DNA of 64,000 nucleotides from Dysidea avara (GCF_963678975.1 NC_089276.1:31512368-31576367), one strand, 5' to 3'. Positions 12,234 to 23,602 are shown, counted from the first letter of the stretch. Numbers and translations: made by a program. Notes: generated by a model not told the origin, from the sequence alone.

Positions 12234-13037
12234 CAGGGGCGGATCCAGGGAGGCCTTTGAGGTCTCAAGAACCTCCCCTCAGGTTAAACCTCCAACAGAA
12301 AATTTAAGAGGGAAAGTGCACAGAGGAAAGTAACTCAGTATACTCCAATAGAGCAGTCCCGAACTATCCTAATTAACTATTGTGTAGCATCACGTAATGA
12401 TAACTCACATGATATGGCTAGTTTAAAGTTCAGCAAATGGCAGAAGACATGCACTTTACTGTGTGTGGAAGAGCTGGCAGCTACAAGGGAACAATAGCAT
12501 TTGTAGTCACGGATATTGTTTTAAAGGTACATCTGAATCTTTTATAAGAAGTAGTGTTTTACTGTTGGTACTTTTCTTTGTGGTAATACACCTGACTCCA
12601 CCTTTGGTCAATATGGGCATGTGATATCACTCGGTTATTCTTGAGATCGAATGCTGGTCCCCGCACTCAACATTATGAATTAGAAAGCGACACAGAAGTT
12701 AGCTACTTCAGTAGTCTTTCAACTTGGTTGGGAAGAAATGTGATGAACAAGTGCTCCATCATTCATCATAACTAGCTACTGTGTGCCAGGAAGTTGTGTA
12801 TGTATTAAGCTATAAGTCTACAACAGTATAGTATAGCAATAAGCTGCACAAACAGCAGTGTAGGTTTCCAGCTAGTTATAGCTAGATACACACATTATGA
12901 TTATTAAAGTTTGCCTAAGGGCACATTTTATGTATGAGTGTTACAGCTATAGGCTAGATGTGCCGAGTTGTATGTGAACTTTAGGGGGATTACCCTCCAC
13001 CGAACCCCGCTCTTGAAAAATCCTGAATCTGCCCCTG
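12234..13037. mobile_element. hAT-like MITE with 5-bp TSD
   Basis: An 804-bp element with ends CAGGGGCGGATCCAGG and CCTGAATCTGCCCCTG, flanked by ATTAG on both sides (12229-12233 and 13038-13042). The ends resemble the autonomous-type element at 15046-18751 (CAGGGGCGTAGCCAGG), which also has a 5-bp duplication, so that family could have mobilised it. Contains one copy of the CTCCAATAGAGCAGTC motif near 12343. No ORF. Confidence 0.8.
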
Positions 13038-13142
13038 ATTAGGCAGGGCAAAGTTGATAAATTGCTTCTCAGCTTCTTACCCCACCACCTCTAATTTCAC
13101 TATTACTGCTATTAATCAGGTACACAGGTATTTTAATGCTAA

Positions 13143-13532
13143 GGCCACTCCAAATAAATTCTCTGTTTCCCATCCACCGCCCGCATCTAGTTACTGTCAG
13201 CTCTAAATATTTCATTATTCCGTATTCTTCCGTTATTTTCTGGTTATTCTTGCATACTGAGAGGCTCAGTAAATGCCATCTTGAAACAGTGTAAACTCAC
13301 ATGTCAGCAGTGCTATCGAGTTGGCACAAACTTCACGTTTGTACTATTTTTGCAACTTGAAAAGGAAGGAACAAGCTTAAGCATGCTTTATGCAGCTTTT
13401 TTATGGCAAATAATGGCTTGAAAAGCTGCCAATCTTATAATGAAATAATGGAAATGGACCGCCCGCCCGCCCGCCCGCATGTAAATATGCTTGAGTCCAG
13501 GACAGGAAACAGAGAATTTATTTGGAGTGGCC
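13143..13532. mobile_element. PIF/Harbinger-type MITE (TAA TSD)
   Basis: A 390-bp element with about 28-bp inverted ends (GGCCACTCCAAATAAATTCT and its complement), flanked by TAA (13140-13142 and 13533-13535). TWA duplication and GGCCAC ends match the two 1,123-bp elements at 33364 and 44768. The related repeat at about 20742 reads straight through the insertion point. A GCCC-repeat tract lies near 13461-13479. The 73-codon ORF across it is not considered real. Confidence 0.8.
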
Positions 13533-13740
13533 TAAGAAGAAGGCCTGTCATCATTATACAGCACAGCAAATGTCACATGCATCTCAGAAATGGCATAAGT
13601 ACTAGTTCTAAAAGGCTTTCCTAATTTCACTAACCTTTGTAGTAACAAATTCGGGAGTATTTTCTTGAACGGACTGTCTAGTCCACTGGTATACCGGTGG
13701 ATGTAAGAGCCACCTATCAGCTATTGACACCGATGTGGTA

Positions 13741-13855
13741 TGCCCCAAGCATTCGACTTTAGGGCACGCGTCTAGTAGTGCCCCAAGCATTCAACTTTAG
13801 GGGACGCATCTAGTAGTTTCCCTGAGCATTCAACTTTAGGGGATGCGAAAAGTAG
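13741..13855. repeat. 38-bp tandem repeat, three copies
   Basis: Three adjacent units of 38 bp with the core CAAGCATTCAACTTTAGGG followed by a GACGC-TCTAGTAG-like end, starting near 13741, 13779 and 13817. The third copy is the most diverged. Confidence 0.75.
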
Positions 13856-14196
13856 TTTTAACGTTAGGGTTAGAGTCGGGTTCAGCTTTGGTTCCTTCTT
13901 CTTTAATAATATAGTACACCCTTGTGGTTTGCTACTATAGTTGCATTTATAAAGTAGAAAACAAAGGGAAGCAGTAGCTGGCAGTGGTGGTTCAGTAGTA
14001 GGCTCTGTGACTCAAGTGTGGAGGGTCTGGGATTGGGGATCCGCTTTACCCCATTTTTTTTTTGTTTTACAGTACCTTTTGTTTTTTGTTTTGGTTCACC
14101 GGTGGCAATAGCAATGGCCTCATTGAATAAATGACCTCCCACCTGCATGAAAATCCAAATTTTTGTGGATGAGAAACAAGCAATCAAGACCTGGCC

Positions 14197-14637
14197 TAGT
14201 CTGGCGTGGCTGCCCCTTTGCAAACAGGAAGGGCCTGGAGACTCTAGCACAGTGTACTTGTGCGAATGGAATGTAATTAGTGGGAGAGACATCGTATTCC
14301 GTAATTAGACTGCACCATTATTGTTAATCATTACGATATTTAAATCCAGTGGAACGCTCAAAAAACTCACCGCTTCTAACTTACAAGACTACTAATGTAC
14401 TCTTTGTACTTTTTAATATGCCATCTACAATAAGTTGTACTAATTGGACAACACTCAAGGCATTAAGCAAAACAGAAGCCATAGTTTGCCATCTATCAAG
14501 TAAGCCAAAACGGATATCCACGTGAGCAGGCAATCGATTTGATTGGACGCACAAGTTTTCGGTAAGATCGCACTAGTACACAATGCTAGAGGTCCCCAGA
14601 CCATTCCTGTTTGCGAAGGGGCGGCCGCGCCAGACTA
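14197..14637. mobile_element. Mutator-type MITE (9-bp TSD)
   Basis: A 441-bp element with inverted ends starting TAGTCTGGCG; the arms match for about 45 bp and include CCCCTT-GCAAACAGGAA. Flanked by an exact 9-bp duplication GACCTGGCC (14188-14196 and 14638-14646). The related repeat near 20950-20965 reads GGCCTAATG without the insert. Same end type as 3233-3735. Confidence 0.85.
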
Positions 14638-15045
14638 GACCTGGCCTTCCATTGTCCGGAATAGAGGATATGCGCTATTAATAATTTGAACGTAAAATGA
14701 TCAATATAACAAGATTTGCGGCGTGCCCAAGAATTTTTGATGGTGAACTACTTGAATCCCATACAAAAGTACAGGTAGCAAATGCAGCTCGGACTCTAAC
14801 TTGCCACATAAACTATGGATGGGGCTTCTCCTGCCAGTTACTGTTATACACATAAAGGAATCTATCGCTCTGGAGAAACTCGCGTAACTGGTCTGGTTTT
14901 GGTGATTCGCACTTTCTATGCATACCTACAATACATTCGTTCACCGTCGTGACGTAAGAAAACATCACGTTTTCATTAGAATGTTTTCGGTCATACAGTT
15001 AGCGCATATCCTCTATTTGAAAAGAAAAATACTCTACTACATACA

Positions 15046-18000
15046 CAGGGGCGTAGCCAGGGGGGTTCAAAGGGTTCGGACGAACCCCCTTTTCAGAGTT
15101 AAGTTTTTTAAATCGTGATACTGGTTAACTAGAACTGAATTAACTTACACAAATCTACTGAAATGGGTAGCTACAGGTCTTCAGGCAGAGGAATTCAAGT
15201 ACCTCTACTCGCTATTGCGAATGAATTTATAAGAATACACATGTTTACACGTGTACACGTGTTTACATGTGCACACCTACGAAATAAATGAAGCATAAAA
15301 GTGTTACCTCAGGTGGCATTCTAAAGTTTTTTTTCGAAAAGAATCCATGCAGAATCTAGAAGGCCAGATTCTAGTAAGTTGTAGCACATAGGCATATTTC
15401 TGTGCAAGAATTTTGTGGCTAATTGCAGATACAGCTGCACGTGGTTAGGCCAGCTAGTTGTGTTTGCATTATCACCTTCAGAATTATTATTGATCCATGT
15501 TTTAGGCTTGTCTTCCGAATCACGTGTGTCCTCATCTGATGTTCCACCAAATGCAAATGCTGAACAGCTTCCACCAGAGATTCAAGTTGGATCAACTTTA
15601 ATACCAAACAATAACAAGGTAGATCACGTTTCTGACGGAAAATCTGATAAAGAAGAGCCACAATGCCAGCTGAATTTGCAGACAAGTCCTGATGGTGAGG
15701 TACCAGTAGTACATGGTACAGCTACTGAGATTGCTGCAAGTCATGTGAGCGGTGAATCTCAATGTTATTCTTTTGTGCGCAGTTCAGCAATAGAATCAGT
15801 AGATCATGAAATACCTCAAACTAATGCTGAGGTGCTTACTAGTAGTGTGTCACTATACTTATTTTCTAACCCTGCTGTTAAGGGTTCAGTAGATTTCACA
15901 ACGTCTGTCACTACTGAGAATGCTGCAAGCACTTTGTGTAGTAAGTCATATTACTTGTTCAGTGATCCCATTGAACTGTGTTCAGTGCCTGGTGATACTG
16001 AGGTGCTTACTAGTAGTGTGACTGACGAGTCACAACAGTTAACATCTGAATTTGTTGCTTGTGATTCACAATTGCATATGGTTGAAGATATAGCCCTATC
16101 CTCTTCTGAGGAAGCTATATGTAGTATGGCTGGTGAGTCACACAACTTGTCTAGTGAACCTGTTGTACAAAGTTCAGCAGGTAGTATAACCCCCATCACT
16201 ACTGAAGTAGCTGCAAGTAGTGTGACTAACACCACTAAATCTGGCTGTAATGATATTGGTACTTTGCTGCTTCCATCCAAGTCAATTGATAAAATAACCT
16301 CTATGATGCGCAACCTGTCCAATTCGGAAAAATATTCTCTCTTATTCAATCACATTGAACCTCCACATGTTCTCCCATGTACCTATGCATTTGGTTGTAG
16401 CCGCAAATTTAATGTTGAATGGCTTAAAAAGTATGCATGGTTAAGGTACAGCCCGAAACTAGATGGAGTCTTTTGTGGTCCATGTTCTGTTCTTTTAACT
16501 GACAATAGAGCAAGCAAAGGTTTGTTTGTTAATAGACCTTTTTCACAATGGGTTAAAATTAGTGATTCTCTTAAGAAGCATGCAAAGCTTATTTACCACC
16601 GCCAAGCAGTTCAGTCTGCAGATATATTAAAGGAAACTATTGACAACCCCAACTCTCGTCTTGATGTAATGTCTAGTAGCATTTTGCAGTCAAATATTAC
16701 AGAAAACAAGCATATTTTTAAGCAGATTGTTCGTGCCATAGAATATTTGGCAAAACAAGGATTGGCATTTCGAGGCCACAGAGAACGTACTGAGAGCACA
16801 AGTAATCCTGGTAATTTCTTGTCATTGCTAAGGGTATTTTCTGAGGATGATGATGTTTTACGAACTCACTTACAAAAGCCTAAAGTTAAGAATGCAACTT
16901 ACTTGTCACCGTCATCTCAAAATGATATAATAGAAGTAATTGGATTTGATTACATCCGGGCCAATATCATTGCAGACATTAAGCAAGCACCATACTTTTC
17001 AGTTATTGCTGATGAAGTGTCATCACATAACAGTGAATATTTGTCATTGTGTGTTTGCGATACATTGATGCTGATTGTGAAATCCAGGAGAAATTTGTAG
17101 CTTTTGTAAAGCTTCCTAGGATAAGAGCCTCTGACATTTCAAAGGCCATTTTGGACATGTTGGGGAAACTGGAACTGTCAGTTTCAGATTTAAGGGGGCA
17201 GTGTTATGATGGGGCCTCAAATATGCGTGGACAAAAATCTGGAGTGCAGAAGCAAATACGAGATTTGCAGCCGAAAGCTCTGTACACACATTGCGCAGGA
17301 CATTCCTTCAACTTGGTAATAGTGAGTTCTTGTACCATTCCATCAGTGCGAAATTGCATCAGCCAGATTAAAAGTCTTACTATATGGATCAAATCCTCAC
17401 CAAAACGGGAAGGATTTTTAAAATCCATAGTACAAAAGGGTATCCAACAGGGAGTAATTTCAAATCGCAGTCCAATTTTGAATGTTTGCATAACCCGCTG
17501 GGTTGAAAACATAAATGGATGGGAAAGATTTTGTCAGACCTTTTCATTTCTTGTTGAAATGCTTGAATGCATTATTTATGGAACAGCAGACAGCGATTTT
17601 GAGACATACAATGATGGTTGGACAGGTGAAGATAAGACAGCCGCATTGGCCCAGTTAAAGGCATTGGAAAGTTTTGAGTTTATTTATGTACTTGTAGCAT
17701 TGCAACGCTCATTGATGTACATAAAGGAAGCTGTCATTAAGCTACAAGGCGAGCAACAAGACTTAGCTTCAGGAATAGCTCAAATTGAAAAGTGTGGCAA
17801 GGATTTGAAAAGTTTGCGGACTAATGCTAATGATTTTTCAAGTCGAATTTTTTACCATGCTTCTGCAATAGCTAAAAAATGTAACATAGCTATATCCAGT
17901 CCACGAATTAGCAGACACCAGCAGCATCGTGCTAACCAGCCAACAGAGTCAGTAGAAGAGTACTTCAAAGTTTCTGTAGTAATCCCTTTTCTGGATCATT

Positions 18001-18751
18001 TGTCAAGTGAATTGTCATGTAGATTTGATGCTCACATTAAGCAAGTAGCACTGGTACAACATTTAATTCCACGCAAAATCACACAAAACTCTTCATATGC
18101 TGATATAGATCAAGTAGTGCAATATTACAAGGATGACCTCCCTAATAGATGCATTGTTGATGAAGAATTTGATAGGTGGAAACACAAGTGGGTATCAATA
18201 CCTGTTAGTAAGAGACCGGAGACTTTAAATGAATGTCTAAAAGAAAGCTGTCTTAAAAGTCTTCCTAATCTCTTTGTTCTTTTACAAATCTTTGCTACCA
18301 TACCAATGACCTCCTGTTCTTGTGAACGTTCTGCATCTGGCATAAGAAGATTAAACAACTACCTGAGAGCTACACAAGGTGAAGAAAGACTCGGCGCTTT
18401 GGCTGTAATACATAGTAACTACGGTACCCCTTTAGATAGGGACCATATTTTAAGACTGTTCATGACAAAACATTCAAGAAGAATGGAATGTGGGACACTT
18501 CTTTAGTAACTAAGTGTGTATTGTGTAGCTAACTATGACTATATTTATGATCATAATTGTAATTTTTAATTGACTAACAGCATTGCTTTTGATGTATATA
18601 TTTTTATTGAAATCACCAAAAAAGTTAAAAACCGGATGATTATAATATGTATGCGTTGTCAGCGGCTGGGGGCTGCGGCCCCAGACCCCCGCTGTGGAGA
18701 TTCTATACTTAGGGCAGAACCCCCATTTTGGAAATCCTGCCTACGCCCCTG
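15046..18751 (+). mobile_element. hAT-like transposon, near full length, 5-bp TSD
   Basis: A 3,706-bp element with ends CAGGGGCGTAGCCAGG and CCTGCCTACGCCCCTG, flanked by an exact 5-bp duplication ATACA (15041-15045 and 18752-18756). It carries one long transposase reading frame on the + strand, broken by a single frameshift. A hAT-type transposase with 5-bp rather than 8-bp duplications fits the subgroup that repeat databases call hAT5. The 12234-13037 and probably 25714-26497 MITEs share its ends. Confidence 0.85.
15415..18506 (+). pseudogene. hAT-family transposase with one frameshift
   Basis: The first part (to about 17060) has a Ser/Thr-rich N-terminus of about 290 residues with repeated TEVLTSSV-like blocks. 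A TTF-type zinc-finger region follows (residues about 316-350, PCTYAFGCSRKF through WLKKYAWL to GVFCGPC), then the start of the transposase core with the first acidic residue in VIADEVSS. The second part (17049-18506) continues in another frame with RYIDADCEIQEKF, CYDGASNM (second Asp), the insertion region and the C-terminal hAT dimerisation domain with TSCSCERSASGIRRLNNYL. The two frames overlap at SLCV/CLRYID near 17050-17062, so a single base insertion or two-base loss explains the break. No internal intron is needed. The true start is uncertain: the open frame begins at a GTG, no ATG occurs near its start, and TTTTAG at about 15500 could be an intron acceptor. Typical of ZMYM/TTF-type hAT transposases. 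Confidence 0.85.
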
Positions 18752-19200
18752 ATACATCAATAACAAACATACTGATCAAGAAGCAAATACACGACACAGC
18801 ACGGAAAAACACACAGACACATTATTCATAGCAAATACATTGAGTTGCATGCTTACCGATGTCTATTCGAAAAGAACAGCTTCTTTTACACCATAGATCC
18901 TTTACACCTCTACGTTTATACTAATGCACTTATCCCTGCCTTACTGACAACCACTTCGAGTACCAGCTGCCCCCACCCCGGCGGCACTACCACTTTATTC
19001 CGCGGTCTGACGCTACCCAATTATCCGAAACCAAATGTTACATGTTACATGTTTTCTGCGACGATTGTCTGCGACGATTGTCTGCGACGATTGTCTGCGA
19101 CGATTGCTAAGCTGATAGTTTTTTTGTGTTTTTTGCTATGGAATTGGAAGGTACGTTACTTGTGCTTAATGCTCACGAAGGAGTGTGTCCACTGCAGTTA
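18752..19200. other. Non-coding spacer with minisatellite
   Basis: No gene seen. Apart from the 13-bp tandem array at 19055-19106 nothing stands out. Confidence 0.4.
19055..19106. repeat. 13-bp tandem repeat, four perfect copies
   Basis: TCTGCGACGATTG is repeated four times without mismatch. Perfect identity suggests recent slippage. Confidence 0.9.
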
Positions 19201-19426
19201 AGGTAAATGCGGGTATTTCCGGACAGCGCACAATTCCGGACACTTCGTGTATAGCACCCAAGAATGAATCAACTAGAACACACTTTTCGATTTTTATAAT
19301 CCCTATAAGAATAGCTATTCACAGCAGAAATTTCAAGGCAATCCGTTGTTTCATTACTCGGCTAGCTTGATAAAGGTACCAAAGTATCCGGAATTGTACG
19401 CTGTCCGGAAATATCCGCATTTACCT
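19201..19426. mobile_element. Short MITE with TA TSD
   Basis: A 226-bp element with inverted ends AGGTAAATGCGGGTATTTCC; the arms match for about 45 bp with small differences and include the CCGGACAGCG block. TA borders both sides (19199-19200 and 19427-19428). TA duplication suggests a Tc1/mariner-type source. No ORF of note. Confidence 0.8.
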
Positions 19427-19961
19427 TACTCTGTCGGAAATAATTAAGTGGGCGTGCACTAAGCGTTGCTATGCCGCCATGTTTTTATTACCTGTAGTGG
19501 TTCTGTAACGAAAATTTTGGTCCGGGGCAAAAATCGGTCCGGCCGGACCATTTTCAGTCGACCAAATTTAGTCCGCCCGGACCATCTTTAGCATCCGAAA
19601 TTGGTCCGACCTGACCAAAATTGGTCCGGCCCAAACCTAGTTGGCCACATGCACTCCTGACCACTCGGACCAATATTGGTCGACCAAAATGGGTCCGGGT
19701 GGACCACTAACGCATGCAGCCAATGATGCATGCATAGCTATAAGTTGTTTGTGACGGAACACTGTAGCCGACTTAGCTATAGCTATTCTCATTTATCAAT
19801 CTCGAATAATGAGCATTGCAGGCATTATCACTGCATGGATTTGTGCTTAAAAGGTTATCCAACAAGGGCACGGATCATTGCATGCACGGGATCAGCTAGC
19901 CGCATTGGAGGTGCTTAAGATCGAGATACTCTAATAGAGCAGTCACCTATAACATTCATCA

Positions 19962-21160
19962 CCAGGCACTGATTCAGAAATAAATGAAGGTAGGTGGCTA
20001 CCCAGCCTAGCCCAGATTTTAAGTTGAGAGTCCTAAATGTCTTAATATTTATATATACATCAGGAAAAGCTGACGCTGTTATTGTTTGGCTTGTACAGTG
20101 AAGTGCATGCACAGTAGCATGTGTACTGTGCTCTTATGCACATATAATGTCTGACCATGAGTTAACACTAATGGTTAGAACAATACATCTGTAACACCTG
20201 CATGTGTACATACTGCACATTCCTCTCTTGTATGTGATATGTAGGAGATGATAGCTTAGGTTTGCTCCATTAATAACTAAATGTGAACTATCATCTCCTA
20301 CTGATCACATGTTCCTATATATACTGGTATATATATATATACTGGTATAAACATTTCCTTAAAAGTTATAGCTATATAATATTCCCTGTATGCTTTTCAC
20401 TACTTAACCAACTTTTAAAATTTTACTAATTTTCACCTGTGCACATATACCAGTATAGGAGATGCAAGCACTGATCCAGAAATAAACCAAGGTGGGTGGT
20501 TGGCCCAGATTTTAAGATGAGAGTCTTGAATGTCTTGGTAGTTACATCAGGGAAGAAGGGCTGAAATATTATCATCTAGCTTGTAGCACATAGCTATAGT
20601 AGCATGCCCTTGTGAACATAATAAGGCCGAACAAAGTTGATTAATTGATTCACATCCCCGCCCGCATCCCTTTATACCCCACCGCCTCTAATTTCATTAT
20701 TGCTGTTATCAATCACGTGCACACGTATTTTGATGTTAGGAAGGCTGGTTATCATTTTACAGCACAGCAAATGTCACTTGCACCTCAGAAACGGTGGTAG
20801 CTAATAAGTAAGTAATAGTTCTTAAAAGGTTTTATAGTTAACCTTTATAACAGACTTGCCTGATTTGGAGTATTTTCTTTACTAATGAATAATGAAAAAT
20901 TACCTCCCGCCTGCATGGAAATCTGAATTTTTGTGGATGAGAAACTAGTAATCAAGTTTCCTGGCCTAATGTATTTTGTAATCCCAGTATACAAGCTGAT
21001 CATGAGTTAACACCAGGGGTTAAAACAAACTGTAATACACCTGTAACACCTGTGCACATACTGCACATTCCTCTCTGTCATATGTGATTATATGTAGGAG
21101 ATGATAGTTTAGGTTTACTCCATTGAATAACTAAATGTGAACTATCATCTCCTACTAATG
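19962..21160. repeat. Internal duplication with two matching hairpins
   Basis: The block starting CACTGATTCAGAAATAAA at about 19965 is repeated at about 20468, followed by shared AGATTTTAAG-TGAGAGTC and further blocks. Each unit includes a 61-62-bp hairpin with 14-bp arms GTAGGAGATGATAG/CTATCATCTCCTAC (20241-20301 and 21094-21155). The loops are similar but not identical. This looks like two insertions of one small hairpin MITE, or a segmental duplication. Confidence 0.65.
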
Positions 21161-22438
21161 ACATGCCCCACAGGAAGAAACATCACCTTATAAAGGTTAT
21201 AGCTATAATATTCTCAGTATGTTTTTTACTACTTAGCCAACTTAAAATTTTGAGGCATGCAGTCGCATTATTCCACACCCTTAGGGTGAGTTGTTGCAGA
21301 CATAAAAGTAAAATCGACTCAATCCTAAAGCAGACCCCATATCTTCCTTCAAGAAGTTCTCTGCCTGGTAATAGTTAATATACTGCCCATGATCATAGAT
21401 AAATTCATGTATACTGCTACCATCTACTGTAAGGTTATAGCCAGCTAGCATTGGAATCTGATGCAATGTAGGGATTTAGTTCATATTGATATAACAAAAG
21501 AGTGTTCATGATCAGTAATATTCATTATTAAATAATGCATGTCTGAGTGGCTGCAAGGCCATGCATGGTGGGTGGCTAGCCACCTCATCCACCCCTCTGG
21601 ATCAGTCCCTGAAATAATATGTGTATCTGTTTATGACAATGCGTGCATGCATGGGTATTCCCAGATTAATAAAAAACTGACCAAGGGTCAGAATTAACAA
21701 ATTAAATTCTGAGCTATATAATTATGCAGAAGTTGAAGATAAGACATGCTTTAATGGTAGATTTTATATATTGTCTACCATCCTCAAGTATAAGTGATCC
21801 AGCATAGGTTGGTGATTTCCATCATGTTGCTATAGTTGTTTGTCATAATCAACACAAACAGGCTGGATGAAAGATTCAACCAAACACTGCAGAGCTGATG
21901 ATGCTTGTGAAGTTTATTGAACATTTTTTTTTTTTTAAATTTAATTGGTAATTTATATCAATAATACAAGAAAAGATTTTCACATTCAAACATGGTTGAA
22001 CATATAAAAACGTACTTGGGAAGAATATTGTGTTACCTGTGTTTTTGTATGCAACATTGACCACCATGCATGAATCCAGGATTGACCATGCATTTGAGTT
22101 GATGTATGCCGGAAGAAAACCTCTACTTCCCAGCTAGCTATTGACATGGAGAAGAAGAATACAGGACTTTTATCATACCACACTGCTTTAAATTAAAACA
22201 GCATTAATTTTGCGACTGTGCATGTTCATCGCTGCATATATAGATCATGGAATTTAGTTTCTATATAGCTACTATATGCATTTTCCGTAAATCACAGAAC
22301 TCGGGAAATTGAACTACGCTACTCATTTATATAGTTTCCAGGCTAAATCGGCTGCAGTGATCCATCACAATATACTTAGCACGGACCGACCTGTCCACAC
22401 AATGCCGGGTACACCTGCGGACCAACCAAAATTGGTCC

Positions 22439-22491
22439 AAGTGGTCAGGGGGTAAAAAAAAAAAAAAAAAAAAAAAAAGTGGTCAGGGGGT
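22439..22491. repeat. Poly(A)25 tract flanked by a 15-bp direct repeat
   Basis: AAGTGGTCAGGGGGT occurs immediately before and after a run of 25 A (22454-22478; the second copy overlaps its last two bases). The opposite arm of the surrounding inverted-repeat element (about 19650-19675, complement strand) contains the site only once. The right arm therefore received an insertion made only of poly(A) with a target duplication. Confidence 0.8.
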
Positions 22492-22849
22492 GCATGTGGC
22501 CAACAAAGTTTGGGCCGGACCGGGCCAATTTTAGTCAGGCCGGACCAATTTTGGATGCCAAAAATGGTCCGGCCGGACTAAACTTGGTCAACCAAATTTT
22601 GTCCGGCCGGACCAGTTTTGGTATCCAAATCGGTCCGGCCGGACCGATTTTACCCGGACCGATATTTCCGTGACAGTTCGCATGGCCAGATCAAGGGGAA
22701 TTCCAATGATAATCGCATCATCATGATGATGAAAACTAAAGTACCAGCTACTTGCATTCGGTGCATTGTAGATGCCAAAGTCGATTGTATATGCTACTAT
22801 CAACTATAATCAAGTAAGAATACAGTGAACAATATGGCTATCGGTATAG

Positions 22850-22991
22850 TAGACCCTCAGAATCATACAGTACGATAGTAACTGTATAGTAGGGACCACA
22901 AAGGAGTAGGCATGGCCCACAAAATAATATCACCCAAAAAAACAGCCTCAATTTCCCCTGACAATGATGAGGCAGTATTGGTTAGGTAAAA
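22850..22991. repeat. Modular repeat family X, 5' module
   Basis: A sequence with the words CATACAGTA-GATAGTA, TATAGTAGGGACCACAAAGG, GGCATGGCCCA, CAGCCTCA and CAGTATTGGTTA recurs at 28467-28590 and, more diverged, at 63495-63605. Here it continues after a MITE (22992-23597) into the 3' module at 23603. Confidence 0.7.
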
Positions 22992-23597
22992 CCATAGATA
23001 ATAGACACCCCTACCTGGATTGGAAGCACACGTATAGTGCCCATACAAAACTACGGTTCTATCTGCGTTTCGTGCCTGAAGTTTTCAAACACTCTTTTTC
23101 ATTCGAAGATTCTGTTTTACTGTCTGGATACAGCTCGGTTGCTTTAACTAGTAAGTTTAGTAGTTTGTTTCTTGGGTGGCAAATGGCCTACTACTGGTAT
23201 AGGCACTTTCCGTATAAAAAGGATATGAACATGTTTGTGAAAATGGCGGGATGAACAAGTTTAGTTCAAGGCTTATGCTTATTACTAACTAATGCTACAT
23301 GTACTGGTATGTGTTTCATGGTATATTCGCTCCAGTTTAGTCAAGTTCACAAATCCCGCCTCTCGTATCAACCTTTCGCACTTGTCAAACTTCTAGCTAA
23401 TACACATCAGTACACCCACTATGAATAGGCCAAACCTTATATTCCATAGCGGTAGGTTTACTACTCACCAGTAAGCAAAACATGTTCTTATAAAATCTAC
23501 TCCTGGTACTGCGTACAGTATAAGGGACGCGAAACGCGGATAGATTAGGTGGCGCTTAGAAGTTTCCAATCCAGTATGAGGTGTCTATTATCTGTGG
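22992..23597. mobile_element. MITE inserted in repeat X (TAAAA TSD)
   Basis: A 606-bp element with inverted ends CCATAGATAATAGACACC and GGTGTCTATTATCTGTGG plus a further matching GATTGGAA block. TAAAA borders both sides (22987-22991 and 23598-23602). The repeat X copy at 63590-63620 lacks the insert. The 96-codon ORF across its left part (22964-23254) begins outside the element and has no recognised motif. Confidence 0.75.
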
Positions 23598-23602
23598 TAA
23601 AA

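Larger units (their letters stand above)
13038..14187. repeat. Dispersed repeat also found at 20630-20960
   Basis: Sequence flanking the two MITEs here (13040-13142, 13533-13660 and 14115-14187) aligns with 20630-20960. Shared blocks include the ACCTCTAATTTCA region, TACAGCACAGCAAATGTCAC and TTTTTGTGGATGAGAAAC. The copy at 20630-20960 lacks both MITEs and so gives empty-site evidence for them. No gene is seen. Confidence 0.65.
19503..22676. mobile_element. Long-TIR (foldback-like) element rich in GGTCCGGCCGGACC
   Basis: The left arm (about 19503-19710) and right arm (about 22395-22676) are inverted copies built from repeated GGTCCGGCCGGACC-type words separated by AATTTTGG spacers. The ends read CTGTAACG and CGTGACAG. 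No clear target duplication was seen. The 2.7-kb interior has no convincing transposase. It holds a duplicated block (19962-20301 and 20465-21155), part of a dispersed repeat (20630-20960) and one GATACTCTAATAGAGCAGTC motif at 19925. Class unknown; a Mutator-like or foldback origin is possible. Confidence 0.6.

Noticed and set aside
13903-14292. 129-codon minus-strand ORF
   Set aside because: It spans the junction between a dispersed repeat and a Mutator-type MITE, so the frame is accidental.
15419-16349. Minus-strand ORFs opposite the hAT transposase
   Set aside because: They are antisense shadows of a well-supported transposase frame.
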